Below are positions 44,756 through 54,634 of a stretch of DNA of 64,000 nucleotides, piece after piece; position 1 is the first letter of the stretch, and the number at the start of each line of letters is the position of its first letter. The DNA lies in NCBI GenBank assembly GCA_963730685.1, contig CAVSSP010000004.1, forward strand, positions 806,001 through 870,000. Reading direction: 5' to 3'. The notes below the pieces were generated by a model. The model made no database searches, was not told the DNA's origin, and saw only the letters and a list, made by a program, of their open reading frames with translations. Both the position numbers and the translations under genes were made by a program. The DNA comes from Bog-756 sp963730685 (lineage in GTDB: Bacteria > Actinomycetota > Acidimicrobiia > Acidimicrobiales > RAAP-2).

Positions 44756-45409
44756 ATGGTTGTTCTGGCCGAGCCTTCGAGGGGACTTACAGGCACCCGC
44801 AGCTTTGGACGTCGCTGGTTGTTCGTCCCTGTTCTGCTGGCCAGTGACGCACTATTCCTCGGCTATCTCGGCTGGGTCCTACTCAGTCCCGGCGACTCCT
44901 TGATCGTCCCCACCGTGATCGTGTTTGGAATCGGGTGTGTCGTGGCAATCGCTTCGTGGATAGTCGGCGGTGGTCGGGCGATGGCTGTCGGCGTGTTCGC
45001 AATCGCGGTTGTCGCCTCAATATGGACGTTCGCCTTTTCGCTGCCAGCCTCACTGGCATGGAGCTCTGGTGCAACGCTCCAGGCGCAGGCGGCACTGACT
45101 CGGCCTGGACCAACGAAGGTGAGCCCTGCTGACGAGTCATATCTGCCGTGCTCGGTGGTCCGGAGCGGAGCTGTCGGACCGCTCGACGCCCCGTACCAGG
45201 TGTGTGTTACGTCCTTCAACAAGGTCCATATTGTTAGGTTTGTGACGCTGGAGCGTCCGTCTCGGGGAGTGGCTTACACCGATGTCGGGGATTCAAGCTT
45301 TCCCGATGAGTGTGCGAGGCACCTGATCGGGATGTGGTGGATGTTCGTCGAGGACACGAGCGGGATCGGCAACTGCCCCATCGGATATCAGTTTCAGGGA
45401 GGTCCCTGA
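44756..45409 (+). CDS. Hypothetical membrane protein with extracytoplasmic domain
   Basis: 217 residues with about three hydrophobic helices (FVPVLLASDALFLGYLGWVL, SLIVPTVIVFGIGCVVAIAS, MAVGVFAIAVVASIWTFAFS) and a soluble Cys-containing C-terminal part (YLPCSVVRSG, YQVCVTSF, DECARHL, GNCPIG). Four Cys suggest disulphides outside the membrane. ATG 44756 was used; ATG 44732 is possible. No known domain. Confidence 0.55.
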   Translation: MVVLAEPSRGLTGTRSFGRRWLFVPVLLASDALFLGYLGWVLLSPGDSLIVPTVIVFGIGCVVAIASWIVGGGRAMAVGVFAIAVVASIWTFAFSLPASLAWSSGATLQAQAALTRPGPTKVSPADESYLPCSVVRSGAVGPLDAPYQVCVTSFNKVHIVRFVTLERPSRGVAYTDVGDSSFPDECARHLIGMWWMFVEDTSGIGNCPIGYQFQGGP

Positions 45410-45514
45410 GGAAAGCCGGACCAGGAGTCTCCCCACCGATGGCCCCCTGCCGCCGGCTCGGCGGCGCCAATCGACCTGCCACCCGACGCCACGAGTGGCA
45501 GGCCCCTCGGCCTG

Positions 45515-45721
45515 TTATCCGCCCTCGGCGACCCGGATGATCGTCTTGCCGGGGATGCGCCGGTCGGGGGCGAACATTGCAGGCGCGTCGGCGAGCGGCC
45601 GCACTTCCCCGACGATCGGTGTCAGCCGTCCGTCCCTCATCCGCTGGGCGAGTTCCGTGAGCCGGGACCGGTCGGCCTCGACGACGAAGAAGATGGCGCG
45701 CGACCTCGGGGTGGGCATCAT
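45515..45721 (-). pseudogene. C-terminal fragment of a zinc-type/quinone oxidoreductase (MDR)
   Basis: About 68 codons: RSRAIFFVVEADRSRLTELA, RDGRLTPIVGEVRPLADAPA and IPGKTIIRVAEGG, the standard C-terminus of NADP-dependent MDR oxidoreductases. The catalytic and Rossmann parts are missing because the fragment is cut 26 bases from the 3' end of rnpB. Non-functional remnant. ATG 45718/45721 is present but its ribosome site is too close. Confidence 0.7.
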
Positions 45722-45746
45722 CCTCCGCCTCAGGCGCCCTGGGTGA

Positions 45747-46141
<395 letters not shown>

Positions 46142-46406
46142 TCGCCTCTATCGTCGCACACACCGAAGGGTTCCCGCCCGCTCCGCCACGGCCGTCGGCG
46201 CCGCCACGCCCGTTCCGCACAAGAACTCGAAACCTCCCTTCCGCTTGGCCCACCGACAGGGCCGAGCGGAACGGCGCGCCCAGCACCGGCGGTCTACAAT
46301 GCCTGGCGACACGACACGGGGGAAACAGTGGCGTGTCCGCCAGGGGTGGGGGTCGTCTGCGCGTCCACCTCGTGGGGGACGAAGACGAACCTGAGGGGGC
46401 GATACG

Positions 46407-46793
46407 GTGCTACAGCCGATCGGTACGAAGGACACGGGCGATGGCGAAGATTCGCTGCGTTCATGGTCTCGTGACGCAGATGAGAGGCTGGCTCGCCTCT
46501 GGGCTGCGACGGTGGTCAACTCCTCGTCGGACAGACCAGATGGCCTTCGAAGCACGTGCGGCGACCTCCAGAGGTGGCTGTCCGACGATCCGTGCCCGGA
46601 CTCCGAGCTGAGAGGTCGCCTCGAGCTGCTGGCGGCCCGTTGCGGCTACCTGGCGCTCGTCCTCGTCGACTCGGATCGGCCCATGGCCGACGACGCCGCC
46701 AAGCGGTTGGAGGCGCTGCATGGCGAGTTGGCCGGATTCCGTGGTGACGTTGCCCGGGCGATGGCGGGCAGGGCACCGGCCCCGGTTCAATAG
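46407..46793 (+). CDS. Hypothetical protein
   Basis: 128 residues from GTG 46407, with GAGGGGG upstream. A soluble, helical protein (ERLARLWAATVVNSSSDRPD and MADDAAKRLEALHGELAGFR). No domain recognised. It lies between rnpB and xseA on the plus strand, about 100 bases before xseA. Confidence 0.55.
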   Translation: MLQPIGTKDTGDGEDSLRSWSRDADERLARLWAATVVNSSSDRPDGLRSTCGDLQRWLSDDPCPDSELRGRLELLAARCGYLALVLVDSDRPMADDAAKRLEALHGELAGFRGDVARAMAGRAPAPVQ

Positions 46794-46889
46794 GCGCGGG
46801 CCTGCCCGCACCCACCGTCCGCCCTTCCCTCGGGCCGCCCGACGGGAGTGCCGACCGAACCGGTCACAGGGTGCCTCTATCCTGGCGCC

Positions 46890-48372
46890 GTGTCCCTCGA
46901 ATCCCGCGCCGCACGCCTGGTGGCCGAGCACGGCGGCGCCGATGCGCTCTCCATCACCGAGCTCTACGGCCGGGTCGATCGGGCACTTCGGTCCTCGTTC
47001 CCCGACGAGGTCTGGATCACCGGCGAGATCCGGTCGATCAAGGTCCTCCCACGCGGGCACTGCTTCATCGACTTGGTCGATCCCACCAACGCCCACGACA
47101 GTGCCGCCCCGACGCTCAACGTCAAGTGCTGGTCGACCCGGTGGCGCAGCGTGCGGTCGACTCTCGACGGCCTGGGCATCGCACTCGACGCCGGCATGGT
47201 GGTGCGCGGCACGGGGAAGGGTCGAGTTCTACAAGACGCGCGGCACGGTCGATTTCATCCTCAACGAGCTCGACACCGACGCCTTGCTGGGCAAGGTCGC
47301 CGCCGAGCGCGCCCGTCTGATCAAGGCGCTCGTCGACGAGGACCTCTTCGACCGCCAGCGTCGCCTCCCGGTGCCGGTCCTTCCGATTCGGGTGGGGCTG
47401 GTGGCGAGTCCGGGGAGCGAGGGGTTCAACGACTTCCTCGGTGGCCTGCGCAACTCGGGTATGGCCTTCGAGGTGACCGTGGCGCGTACGTCCGTCCAGG
47501 GCAAGAACGCCCCCGTCCTGGTCGCCGCCGCCCTCTCGAACCTGCAGGCCGAGCCCCTTGATCTCATCGTGGTGGTGCGCGGCGGGGGGTCCAAGGCCGA
47601 CCTGGCCGCATTCGACCGCGAACCGGTGGCCCGGGCCATCGCTACCTCGGCCCTGCCGGTGTGGACCGGCATCGGCCACACCGGTGACCAGTCGGTTGCC
47701 GACGAGGTGGCCAACCGCTCCTTCATCACCCCGACGGAGTGTGGCCAGGAGCTGGCCCGCCTGGCCACCGACTACTGGCGACGGGTGGAGGAGGCCGGAA
47801 TCGCACTGGGTCGGATGGCACGCGATCAGGTGCTCGGTGCCGATCGGCGCTTGGCCGCGCAACAGCGGTCAGTGGCCATCGGTGCCCGCTCCCAGATCAG
47901 CCGCCACGCCGACCGCCTGAGCCATCGGGCCCGCACCCTGCGACAGGTGTCCCGGGGCCAACTCGACACCCACACCCACCGGCTGGCCACCCGGGGCGGC
48001 GTCCTGGCCGCCGCCGCCCAGCGGACACTGACCGTCGACTCCGAGGCGCTCCTCGTCCGTTCCCGTCGTATGGCGGCACTGCCCGAGCGTCGGCTCGTCG
48101 CCGAGCAGGGGCGCATCAGCCAGTGGAGTCGACTCCTCGGGGCCTATGACTACCAACGCCAGCTCGAGCGGGGGTATTCGGTGACCCGGGACCCGTCCGG
48201 CCGGGTGGTCCGGTCCGTGGCCGCGGTCGCAGCCGGCTCACGCATCCACACCCGGCTCACGGACGGCGAGCTGGTGTCCACCGTCGAGGAGACGATCGAC
48301 GTGGTCGCGGCGCCGGCGCCCCAGCTGGGACGTGCGATGCCGACCACAGACGGAGAGGAAGGGAATCAGTAA
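46890..48372 (+). CDS. xseA: Exodeoxyribonuclease VII large subunit, one frameshift
   Basis: Large subunit of exonuclease VII, which degrades single-stranded DNA from both ends. An OB-fold N-terminus reads SFPDEVWITGEIRSIKVLPR. After a one-base change near 47215 the conserved core follows: RVGLVASPGSEGFNDFLGGL, VVVRGGGSKADLAAFD and VWTGIGHTGDQSVADEVANR. A long charged C-terminal helix region (LAAQQRSVAIGARSQISRHA) is usual. About 494 residues. GTG 46890 is the start. TAATG overlap couples it to xseB. Confidence 0.9.
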
Positions 48373-48716
48373 TGGCAACGACACGTGACAGCGGACGCAC
48401 CGAACGGGGATCCGACGACGTCGGGGGGGTGGGCGACCTGAGCTACTCGGACGCCGGGGCCGAGCTCGACGCCATCATCGAGGAGTTCGAGACAGGGGTC
48501 ATCGATGTCGACCGCCTGGTCGACCAGCTGCAGCGGGCGACCGACATCGTCGACGAGCTGGACCGGCGGCTCCGGCGGACCCGCATGCAGGTGGAGGAGC
48601 TGGTGCCCAGGCTCGAGGCGATCGGACAGGCCGACGCCACCGTCGTCGAGGTGATCGAGGTGGATATCGAGGACGACACGAGCGGTGACGGTCCCGCGTC
48701 AGGGGGACTGTTCTGA
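48372..48716 (+). CDS. xseB: Exodeoxyribonuclease VII small subunit
   Basis: 114 residues; the core SYSDAGAELDAIIEEFETGV and IDVDRLVDQLQRATDIVDEL match XseB, which forms a long helix binding the large subunit. N- and C-terminal tails are longer than in E. coli (about 80 residues). ATG 48372 overlaps the xseA stop (TAATG). Confidence 0.9.
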   Translation: MATTRDSGRTERGSDDVGGVGDLSYSDAGAELDAIIEEFETGVIDVDRLVDQLQRATDIVDELDRRLRRTRMQVEELVPRLEAIGQADATVVEVIEVDIEDDTSGDGPASGGLF

Positions 48717-48745
48717 GCCGCCGGCCGACCGAACGCGGCCCGGCC

Positions 48746-50344
48746 TCAGTGGATGTTGCGCTCGCTGTCCTTCCAGTAGGGAAGGCGCAACTCACGCTTC
48801 AACACCTTGCCCGACGGGTTGCGCGGCAGCGCCTCCACGAAGTCGATCGAGGTCGGGCACTTGTAGTGGGCCAGGCGCGCCCTGGTGGCGGCGATGATGT
48901 CGGCGGCCAGCGCGTCGTCGTCCACCACGCCCGGCACTCTGACCACGACCGCCTTCACCGTCTCGCCCCATCGATCGTCCGGCACGCCGATGACGGCGGC
49001 GTCGGTCACGTCGGGATGGGCGAGTAGGGCGTTCTCCACCTCGGCCGGATACACGTTCTCCCCACCGGAGACGATCATGTCCTTGATGCGGTCGTGGAGG
49101 AAGAGGTAGCCGTCGGCATCCAGCCATCCGGCGTCACCGGTCCGGAGCCACCCGTCCCCGGACAACACCGAGGCCGTCTCGTCGGGCTTGTTCCAGTATC
49201 CCAGCATGTTCTGCTCCGACCGGGTCCAGACCTCGCCGACCGCCCCGGTGGGCTGGTCCTGCCCGGTTCCGGCGTCGACGATCCGGAGCTCCACATGGTC
49301 GAAGGGCCGGCCGGCCGACCGCAGCAACCCCGCCCGCGGCCCGTCGGGGTCGTGGTCGCCCGGCATCAGGGAGGTGATGGCACCGGTGGTCTCGGTGAGG
49401 CCATAGACCTGGGCGAAGTCGCACCCGAGGGCGGCCATCGACCGGACCAGCACGTCCTCGCTGATGGGGGAGGCTCCGTAGAACACGGTCCGGAGCGAGG
49501 ACACGTCGGTGGTGGCCAGCTCCGGCGTGGCCAGCAGGAACATCAGCACGGCCGGGACGACGAAGGTCTCGGTGATCCGGTGCCGCTCGATCAGCCTCAG
49601 GGCCTCGACGGGCTCGATGTCGCGGAGGATCACCGAATGGCCACCCCGGGACATCCCGGCCAGGGCCCATCCGGTCCCCCCGATGTGGAACAGGGGCATG
49701 GCCACCAACGAGACGGTGTCCGGGCCGATGTGGAAGACCCGGTCAGCCTCGCCCAGGATGCACGAGATGTTCCGTCCCGAGATCATGGCGCCCTTGGGCA
49801 GCCCCGTGGTGCCCGAGGTGTAGAGCTGCGTCACCACGTCGTCGGGGCCGGGGTCGAACCCGGGGTCCTCGGCGGCGCCGGCGCCGACGGGCTCCCGCCA
49901 GCCGGCGAACCCGTCGAGGGGCACCCACTCGTCGACGCAGTCCACCAGGCCGCGCAGCTCTTTGGCCGCCGCTTCGAACTCCGTGCCGTAGAACAGGACC
50001 TTGGCCCGGGCGTCCTCGACGATGGCGGCCATTTCGGCGGGGGCGAGCCGCCAGTTGACCGCCACGCTGACCGCGCCCATCAGCGCGCACCCGAACATCA
50101 CCTCGAAGTACTCGATGCTGTTGCGGTCGAGGAACGCCACCCGGTCGCCGACGGCCACCCCTGCCGCCGACAGTTGGCGGCTCACCTGCGTGGCCCGCTC
50201 GTAGACCTCGGCCCAGGTGAGCGTGGTCTCCCCCTGGGTCAGCATCGGCGAGTCCGGTGACACGGCCGCCCATTGGCGTAGCAACTGGGACGGCGTCCGC
50301 GGCTGTGGCCCGTCGGTTCCCGTGTCCGGCTCCGAATCCGTCAT
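48746..50344 (-). CDS. Long-chain acyl-CoA ligase/AMP-binding enzyme
   Basis: 532 residues. Adenylation motifs YTSGTTGLPKGAMISG, YGLTETTGAIT, GDAGWLDADGYLFLHDRIKD and C-terminal NPSGKVLKRELR with the catalytic Lys are intact. It activates a carboxylic acid as an acyl-AMP, then acyl-CoA. The substrate is likely a fatty or aromatic acid. Start ATG 50344. No thiolase or hydratase is adjacent except the partial enoyl-CoA hydratase far downstream. Confidence 0.9.
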   Translation of the reverse strand: MTDSEPDTGTDGPQPRTPSQLLRQWAAVSPDSPMLTQGETTLTWAEVYERATQVSRQLSAAGVAVGDRVAFLDRNSIEYFEVMFGCALMGAVSVAVNWRLAPAEMAAIVEDARAKVLFYGTEFEAAAKELRGLVDCVDEWVPLDGFAGWREPVGAGAAEDPGFDPGPDDVVTQLYTSGTTGLPKGAMISGRNISCILGEADRVFHIGPDTVSLVAMPLFHIGGTGWALAGMSRGGHSVILRDIEPVEALRLIERHRITETFVVPAVLMFLLATPELATTDVSSLRTVFYGASPISEDVLVRSMAALGCDFAQVYGLTETTGAITSLMPGDHDPDGPRAGLLRSAGRPFDHVELRIVDAGTGQDQPTGAVGEVWTRSEQNMLGYWNKPDETASVLSGDGWLRTGDAGWLDADGYLFLHDRIKDMIVSGGENVYPAEVENALLAHPDVTDAAVIGVPDDRWGETVKAVVVRVPGVVDDDALAADIIAATRARLAHYKCPTSIDFVEALPRNPSGKVLKRELRLPYWKDSERNIH

Positions 50345-50487
50345 CGGATGGCTCCCCCTTGCTTGTCGAGACGCCGCCGTCACGGCTGCCGACCGTGGCC
50401 CTCGTCGCCCGTCGGCGATCGCTCGGATGGATGGTACCCCCGGCCGAAGCGCCCCGTACCGGTCACCGGCACCCGTAAGGTGGGCCG

Positions 50488-51234
50488 GTGACCGACGCCA
50501 CCCCGAACCCACGCCACGCCACCCCTGACCGCATCTACTTCCGCCAGCTGCTGGCGGGAAGGGACTTCGCCGCCGCCGACCAGATCGCCCAGCAGATGGT
50601 CAACTTCGTCTACCTGGTCGGCGACCGGGCGACCGGCGAGGCGGTCGTCATCGATCCCGCCTACGGCGTCGACGAGCTGCTGGCCATCCTGGCGGCCGAC
50701 GACATGACCTGCGTGGGTGCCCTGGCCACCCACTACCACCCCGACCACGTGGGCGGGGACATGATGGGTTGGGGGATCGAGGGGATCAGCCGACTGCTCG
50801 AGCTGGCGCCGGTGCCGGTCCACGTCCAGGCGGACGAGGCACCCTGGGTGGTCCGGTCCACCGGGGTGGGCCAGGCCGACCTGGTCACCCACGCGGGGGG
50901 TGACGTGATCGAGGTCGGCTCGATCCCCGTCACGATGGTCCATACGCCCGGGCACACCCCGGGCAGCCAGTGCTTCCTCGTCGAAGGCCGGCTCATCGCC
51001 GGCGACACCCTGTTCCTCGACGGGTGCGGGCGCACCGACCTGCCCGGGGGTGACCCCGAGGCGATGTACGAGTCGCTGACCACCCGGCTGGCCCGGGTAC
51101 CCGACGACACCGTCCTCTACCCCGGACACCTCTACTCGCCGGACCCGTCGGCGACCATGGGCCACACCCGGGCGCACAACTACGTCTTCCGCCTGAGCAC
51201 GCCCGAGCAGTGGATGACCATGTTCGGCCGCTGA
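50488..51234 (+). CDS. Metallo-beta-lactamase hydrolase (glyoxalase II/persulphide-dioxygenase-like)
   Basis: 248 residues. The binuclear motif is THYHPDHVGG (His82, 84, Asp86, His87), followed by GHTPGSQCFL, AGDTLF and LYPGHLYSP ligands. It hydrolyses thioesters or related substrates, or oxidises persulphides; specificity is not shown. It divergently neighbours the acyl-CoA ligase. GTG 50488 is the start. Confidence 0.88.
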   Translation: MTDATPNPRHATPDRIYFRQLLAGRDFAAADQIAQQMVNFVYLVGDRATGEAVVIDPAYGVDELLAILAADDMTCVGALATHYHPDHVGGDMMGWGIEGISRLLELAPVPVHVQADEAPWVVRSTGVGQADLVTHAGGDVIEVGSIPVTMVHTPGHTPGSQCFLVEGRLIAGDTLFLDGCGRTDLPGGDPEAMYESLTTRLARVPDDTVLYPGHLYSPDPSATMGHTRAHNYVFRLSTPEQWMTMFGR

Positions 51235-51293
51235 GCCCAAGCCGTCGGCCCGGCGGACATCCCGGGCGGCGGGTTGCCCCTACGATGCCGACC

Positions 51294-52529
51294 ATGAGCG
51301 AACCCCTCTCGCCAGATTCCACCGTCGTGGTGGTCGGCGCGTCGTTGGCCGGCCTGCGGGCCGCCGAGGAGATCCGCCACGAGGGCCATGGCGGCCCGGT
51401 CATCATCGTGGGCGACGAGATCCATGCCCCCTACGATCGTCCGCCGCTGTCCAAGCAGTTCCTGGCCGGCACCTGGGACGTGGCCAGGATCCACCACCAC
51501 GCACCGGACAAGCTGGACACGCTGGGCCTCGAGTTCCGCCTCGGTCGACGGGCCGTCTCGCTCGACACGGACAGCCGCACCGTCGCCTGCGACGACGGGA
51601 CCACACTGCACTACGACGGCCTGATCCTCGCCACCGGGACGACGGCCCGCCACCTGCCCGGCACCGAGGCGATGCCGACCGTACGGGTCCTGCGCACCCT
51701 CGACGACGCGGTGGGCATCCGTGGCGACCTGGCCTCGGCGGGGGAGGGGGCCAGACTGGTGGTCATCGGGGCCGGGTTCATCGGGTCGGAGGTGGCGTCC
51801 ACCTGCCATGCCCTCGGCGCCCGGGTGACGGTGGTCGAGGCGCTCCCGACACCGCTGGCCCGGGTACTGGGCCACGAGATGGGGGAGACCTGCGCCGCGC
51901 TCCACCGCCAGAACGACGTCACCCTTCTCACCGGGGTCGGAGTCGACCGCCTGTCCAGCCAACCGGGCCCGGCCGACCCGGTCGTGGTCCACCTGACGGA
52001 CGGGACCGACCTCGGCGCCGACGTCGTGGTGGTGGGCATCGGGGTGGCTCCAACGGTGGAGTGGCTGGAGGGGTCGGGCCTGACGCTCGACAACGGCGTG
52101 GTGTGCGACGAGACCTTGTTCGCCGGCGACCGTGTGGTGGCGGCCGGCGACGTGGCCCGATGGAGCCATCCGGGCCTCGGTGAGCAGCTCCGGGTGGAGC
52201 ACTGGACCAATGCCGCCGAGGGCGGGGCCGCCGCCGCCCGCAACCTCCTGGCCGGGCGGTCGGCGGCCCAGCCCTACGACCCCATCCCGTTCTTCTGGTC
52301 GGACCAGTACCAGACCAAGATCCAGGTCATCGGGGTGCCCGGTCCCGACGACGAGGTGGTCGTGGCGGACGGCGCCACCGATGCGTCGAAGTTCGTGGCC
52401 CTCTACCGCCGGGGCGACCGGCTCCGGGCGGTGCTGGCGTTCAGCCAGCCCCGCCAGCTGATGGCCTACCGGCCCCTGCTGGCGGCCGGTGCCTCGTTCG
52501 ACGAGGCCCTGGCGCTGTCACGATCCTGA
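51294..52529 (+). CDS. FAD-dependent ferredoxin/rubredoxin reductase
   Basis: 411 residues. VVVVGASLAGLRAAEEIRHE is the FAD site, PYDRPPLSKQFL a family signature, LVVIGAGFIGSEVASTCHAL the NAD(P) site and VVAAGDVARWSHPGLGEQLR the second FAD site. It supplies electrons from NAD(P)H to ferredoxins of oxygenases or P450s. Intact. ATG 51294. Its end overlaps the convergent transglutaminase gene by 64 bases. Confidence 0.92.
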   Translation: MSEPLSPDSTVVVVGASLAGLRAAEEIRHEGHGGPVIIVGDEIHAPYDRPPLSKQFLAGTWDVARIHHHAPDKLDTLGLEFRLGRRAVSLDTDSRTVACDDGTTLHYDGLILATGTTARHLPGTEAMPTVRVLRTLDDAVGIRGDLASAGEGARLVVIGAGFIGSEVASTCHALGARVTVVEALPTPLARVLGHEMGETCAALHRQNDVTLLTGVGVDRLSSQPGPADPVVVHLTDGTDLGADVVVVGIGVAPTVEWLEGSGLTLDNGVVCDETLFAGDRVVAAGDVARWSHPGLGEQLRVEHWTNAAEGGAAAARNLLAGRSAAQPYDPIPFFWSDQYQTKIQVIGVPGPDDEVVVADGATDASKFVALYRRGDRLRAVLAFSQPRQLMAYRPLLAAGASFDEALALSRS

Positions 52530-54634
52530 CGGCCGATCGGTGAGGAGACGGGCCGCCGGTGCCGGGCCCGGAACTGACGGGTGAAGGCCAGTGCCCCGGC
52601 GATCTGGTCGGCGGAGGGCTCGATCCCGCCGTAGGTCCAACGCTCGACCAGCCGGGCCGTCCCGCGCAGCTCGTCGCGGTGGTCGGGGTCCGCCACCGCC
52701 AGCCGCTCGCCGTAGGCGGTGAGGGTCTCGTTGCCCGCTCGCGCTCTCCCCAGACGCAGGCCACCCTGTTCCAGATCGGAGGCGATCTGGTGGGCCCAGG
52801 TGGCCGGCCGGCGCCGCCGCCGGCGCCCGAGCTCGACGACCGCCACCGCCACCGCCGCCACGACCCCGATGGGGATCCACGGCAGATGGGCCAGGAACCG
52901 GCCGGCAGTGTGGGCGAGGACGGACCCCGGGCTGGGATTGGCCAGGGGCACGTTGGCTGTGGGATCGAAGTTCTGCCACCCGTATCCGGGGAACCACACC
53001 TGGACCCAGGCGTGGGCGTCCTTGGCCTGGACGTCGTAGAGGTCGGTGATGGGGTCGTAGGAGCCGGGGACGTAGCCGACGGTCTCCCGCGCCGCGATGC
53101 CGAGTGAGCGCAGCATGACGACCGTGGCGGTGGAGATCTGCTCGCAGAACCCGCGTCGGGTTCCGAACAGGAAGCTGTCGACGGCGTCGGCCCGGGCCGG
53201 GAGGGGCGGGATGTCGGTGGTGTAGGTGACGTGTGACGACATCCATTGCTCGATGGCTTCGACCTTGTCGTAGGTGAGTGGGTTGCTGTCACCGGGTGCC
53301 CCGATGCCGGCCACGATCTGCTCGGCCAGCGCCTTGACCCGAGGGTAGGGGTGGGGCAGCTGCAGGTCGCGTGCCTCCACCGCGGGCGGCAGCTGGGTCA
53401 GGTCGTTCGGGGAAGTGGGCGGGAGGGCCGAGGTGGCGTCCCGGAGCTGCTGGGCGGTGGCGGTGATGTCGTCGGATACCACCGTGTACACGGTGCCGGC
53501 CCCCATCGAGGCAGCCGAGACGATGGTGCCGTCGCCGGTCAGGAACAAGGAGCGGGACTGCACGTAGACACGCTGGGCGTTGTCGGCGTGGAACACCAGG
53601 TTGGGCCCGGACTGGGCCAGATAGAAGGTCTGGATGTCGGTGGTGCCGGCCGTCGCCGGGGCCTGCTGGTCGCTACTCAGGGGGATGTCGAACGGCGGCC
53701 CGGACTCCAGCTTCACCAGGCCCTTGCCCGTCGGCGCTGATGTCCAGCTCTGGCCGTCCCAGGTGTCGTAGGTCTGGCCGACCCAGAACGAAGGCCGGCC
53801 CGCCCGGACCCGCAGGACGGTCTGGTCGCCGAGCGACGCGCGGATCCCGGTGTCGAGGGACTTGGCGAACCCGAGATACCCACCCACCCCGGTGCGGCCC
53901 GATGGGCTGGCGGCGTGGGCGGGCAGGGACGGTGATCCGTCGGTGAGGTTGTTGGAGGTGTCGACGGGCGACGAGTTGGTGGCCGACGAGGGGAAGATCA
54001 GCGACGCCGAGACCGACGGCGCCGGAAGCACGGAGATGACCACCACCGCCACCAACGCCACCGCCACGCCGGCCGCGGCCAGGGTCAGCCACGGTACGCC
54101 CCGGGTCCCCGACATCGACTGCCACATCGTGACCAGGCCCCACACCCCGCACACCACCCAGGCCACCACGTAGACGCCGAGGGCGAGGTCCACCGACTGG
54201 GCGGCCGCCACCGCCATGAGCGCCGCCGAGCCCGCCAGCGAGTACGCCACGTCCCGACGGGCAGGGACGTCGAAGGCGTGGGTGCACAGGACCCAGGCGA
54301 AGAGCACGGCCAGCGGAGCCTCGACCGTGGAGATGTCGCCGGGGGTGGCGGTATGGCTGACCCGGGCGATGAACCACACGAAGCCACCGACGGCGCACAC
54401 GGCCAGGATGGGCTTGACGGCCATCCAGGGCTTGGTCCGCTGCCGGTACGACAGCACGTTCCCGACCACGGTGGCGAACACGGCGAAGACGGCGAACGGT
54501 GCGCCCAGCTCGCCCTGGCTCCAGCAGGCGCCGATGGCGACGACCACGGTGGCCGTCGCCGCCGTCCGGAACGGCACCGAGTGCTCGGGGGCCCCGGGCC
54601 GGTTGGCCTGGACGATGCGCTGCCACAACGTCAC
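52466..54634 (-). CDS. Transglutaminase-like membrane protein (DUF3488/TgpA-like)
   Basis: 722 residues. The N-terminal 200 residues are multi-helix membrane (DUF3488). The catalytic domain follows: RRGFCEQISTATVVMLRSLG (Cys), KDAHAWVQVWFPGYGW (His) and NFDPTANVPL (Asp). The end returns to membrane (WIPIGVVAAVAVAVVELGRR) and a basic tail. It is the third gene of the MoxR-DUF58 operon; the GTG start overlaps the DUF58 stop in GTGA. Peptide or protein crosslinking or hydrolysis on the outer side is likely; substrate unknown. Confidence 0.9.
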   Translation of the reverse strand: MTLWQRIVQANRPGAPEHSVPFRTAATATVVVAIGACWSQGELGAPFAVFAVFATVVGNVLSYRQRTKPWMAVKPILAVCAVGGFVWFIARVSHTATPGDISTVEAPLAVLFAWVLCTHAFDVPARRDVAYSLAGSAALMAVAAAQSVDLALGVYVVAWVVCGVWGLVTMWQSMSGTRGVPWLTLAAAGVAVALVAVVVISVLPAPSVSASLIFPSSATNSSPVDTSNNLTDGSPSLPAHAASPSGRTGVGGYLGFAKSLDTGIRASLGDQTVLRVRAGRPSFWVGQTYDTWDGQSWTSAPTGKGLVKLESGPPFDIPLSSDQQAPATAGTTDIQTFYLAQSGPNLVFHADNAQRVYVQSRSLFLTGDGTIVSAASMGAGTVYTVVSDDITATAQQLRDATSALPPTSPNDLTQLPPAVEARDLQLPHPYPRVKALAEQIVAGIGAPGDSNPLTYDKVEAIEQWMSSHVTYTTDIPPLPARADAVDSFLFGTRRGFCEQISTATVVMLRSLGIAARETVGYVPGSYDPITDLYDVQAKDAHAWVQVWFPGYGWQNFDPTANVPLANPSPGSVLAHTAGRFLAHLPWIPIGVVAAVAVAVVELGRRRRRRPATWAHQIASDLEQGGLRLGRARAGNETLTAYGERLAVADPDHRDELRGTARLVERWTYGGIEPSADQIAGALAFTRQFRARHRRPVSSPIGRQDRDSARASSNEAPAASRGR

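Noticed and set aside
46142..46406. Possible gene upstream of rnpB
   Set aside because: Only Arg/Pro-rich frames; likely the rnpB promoter region.
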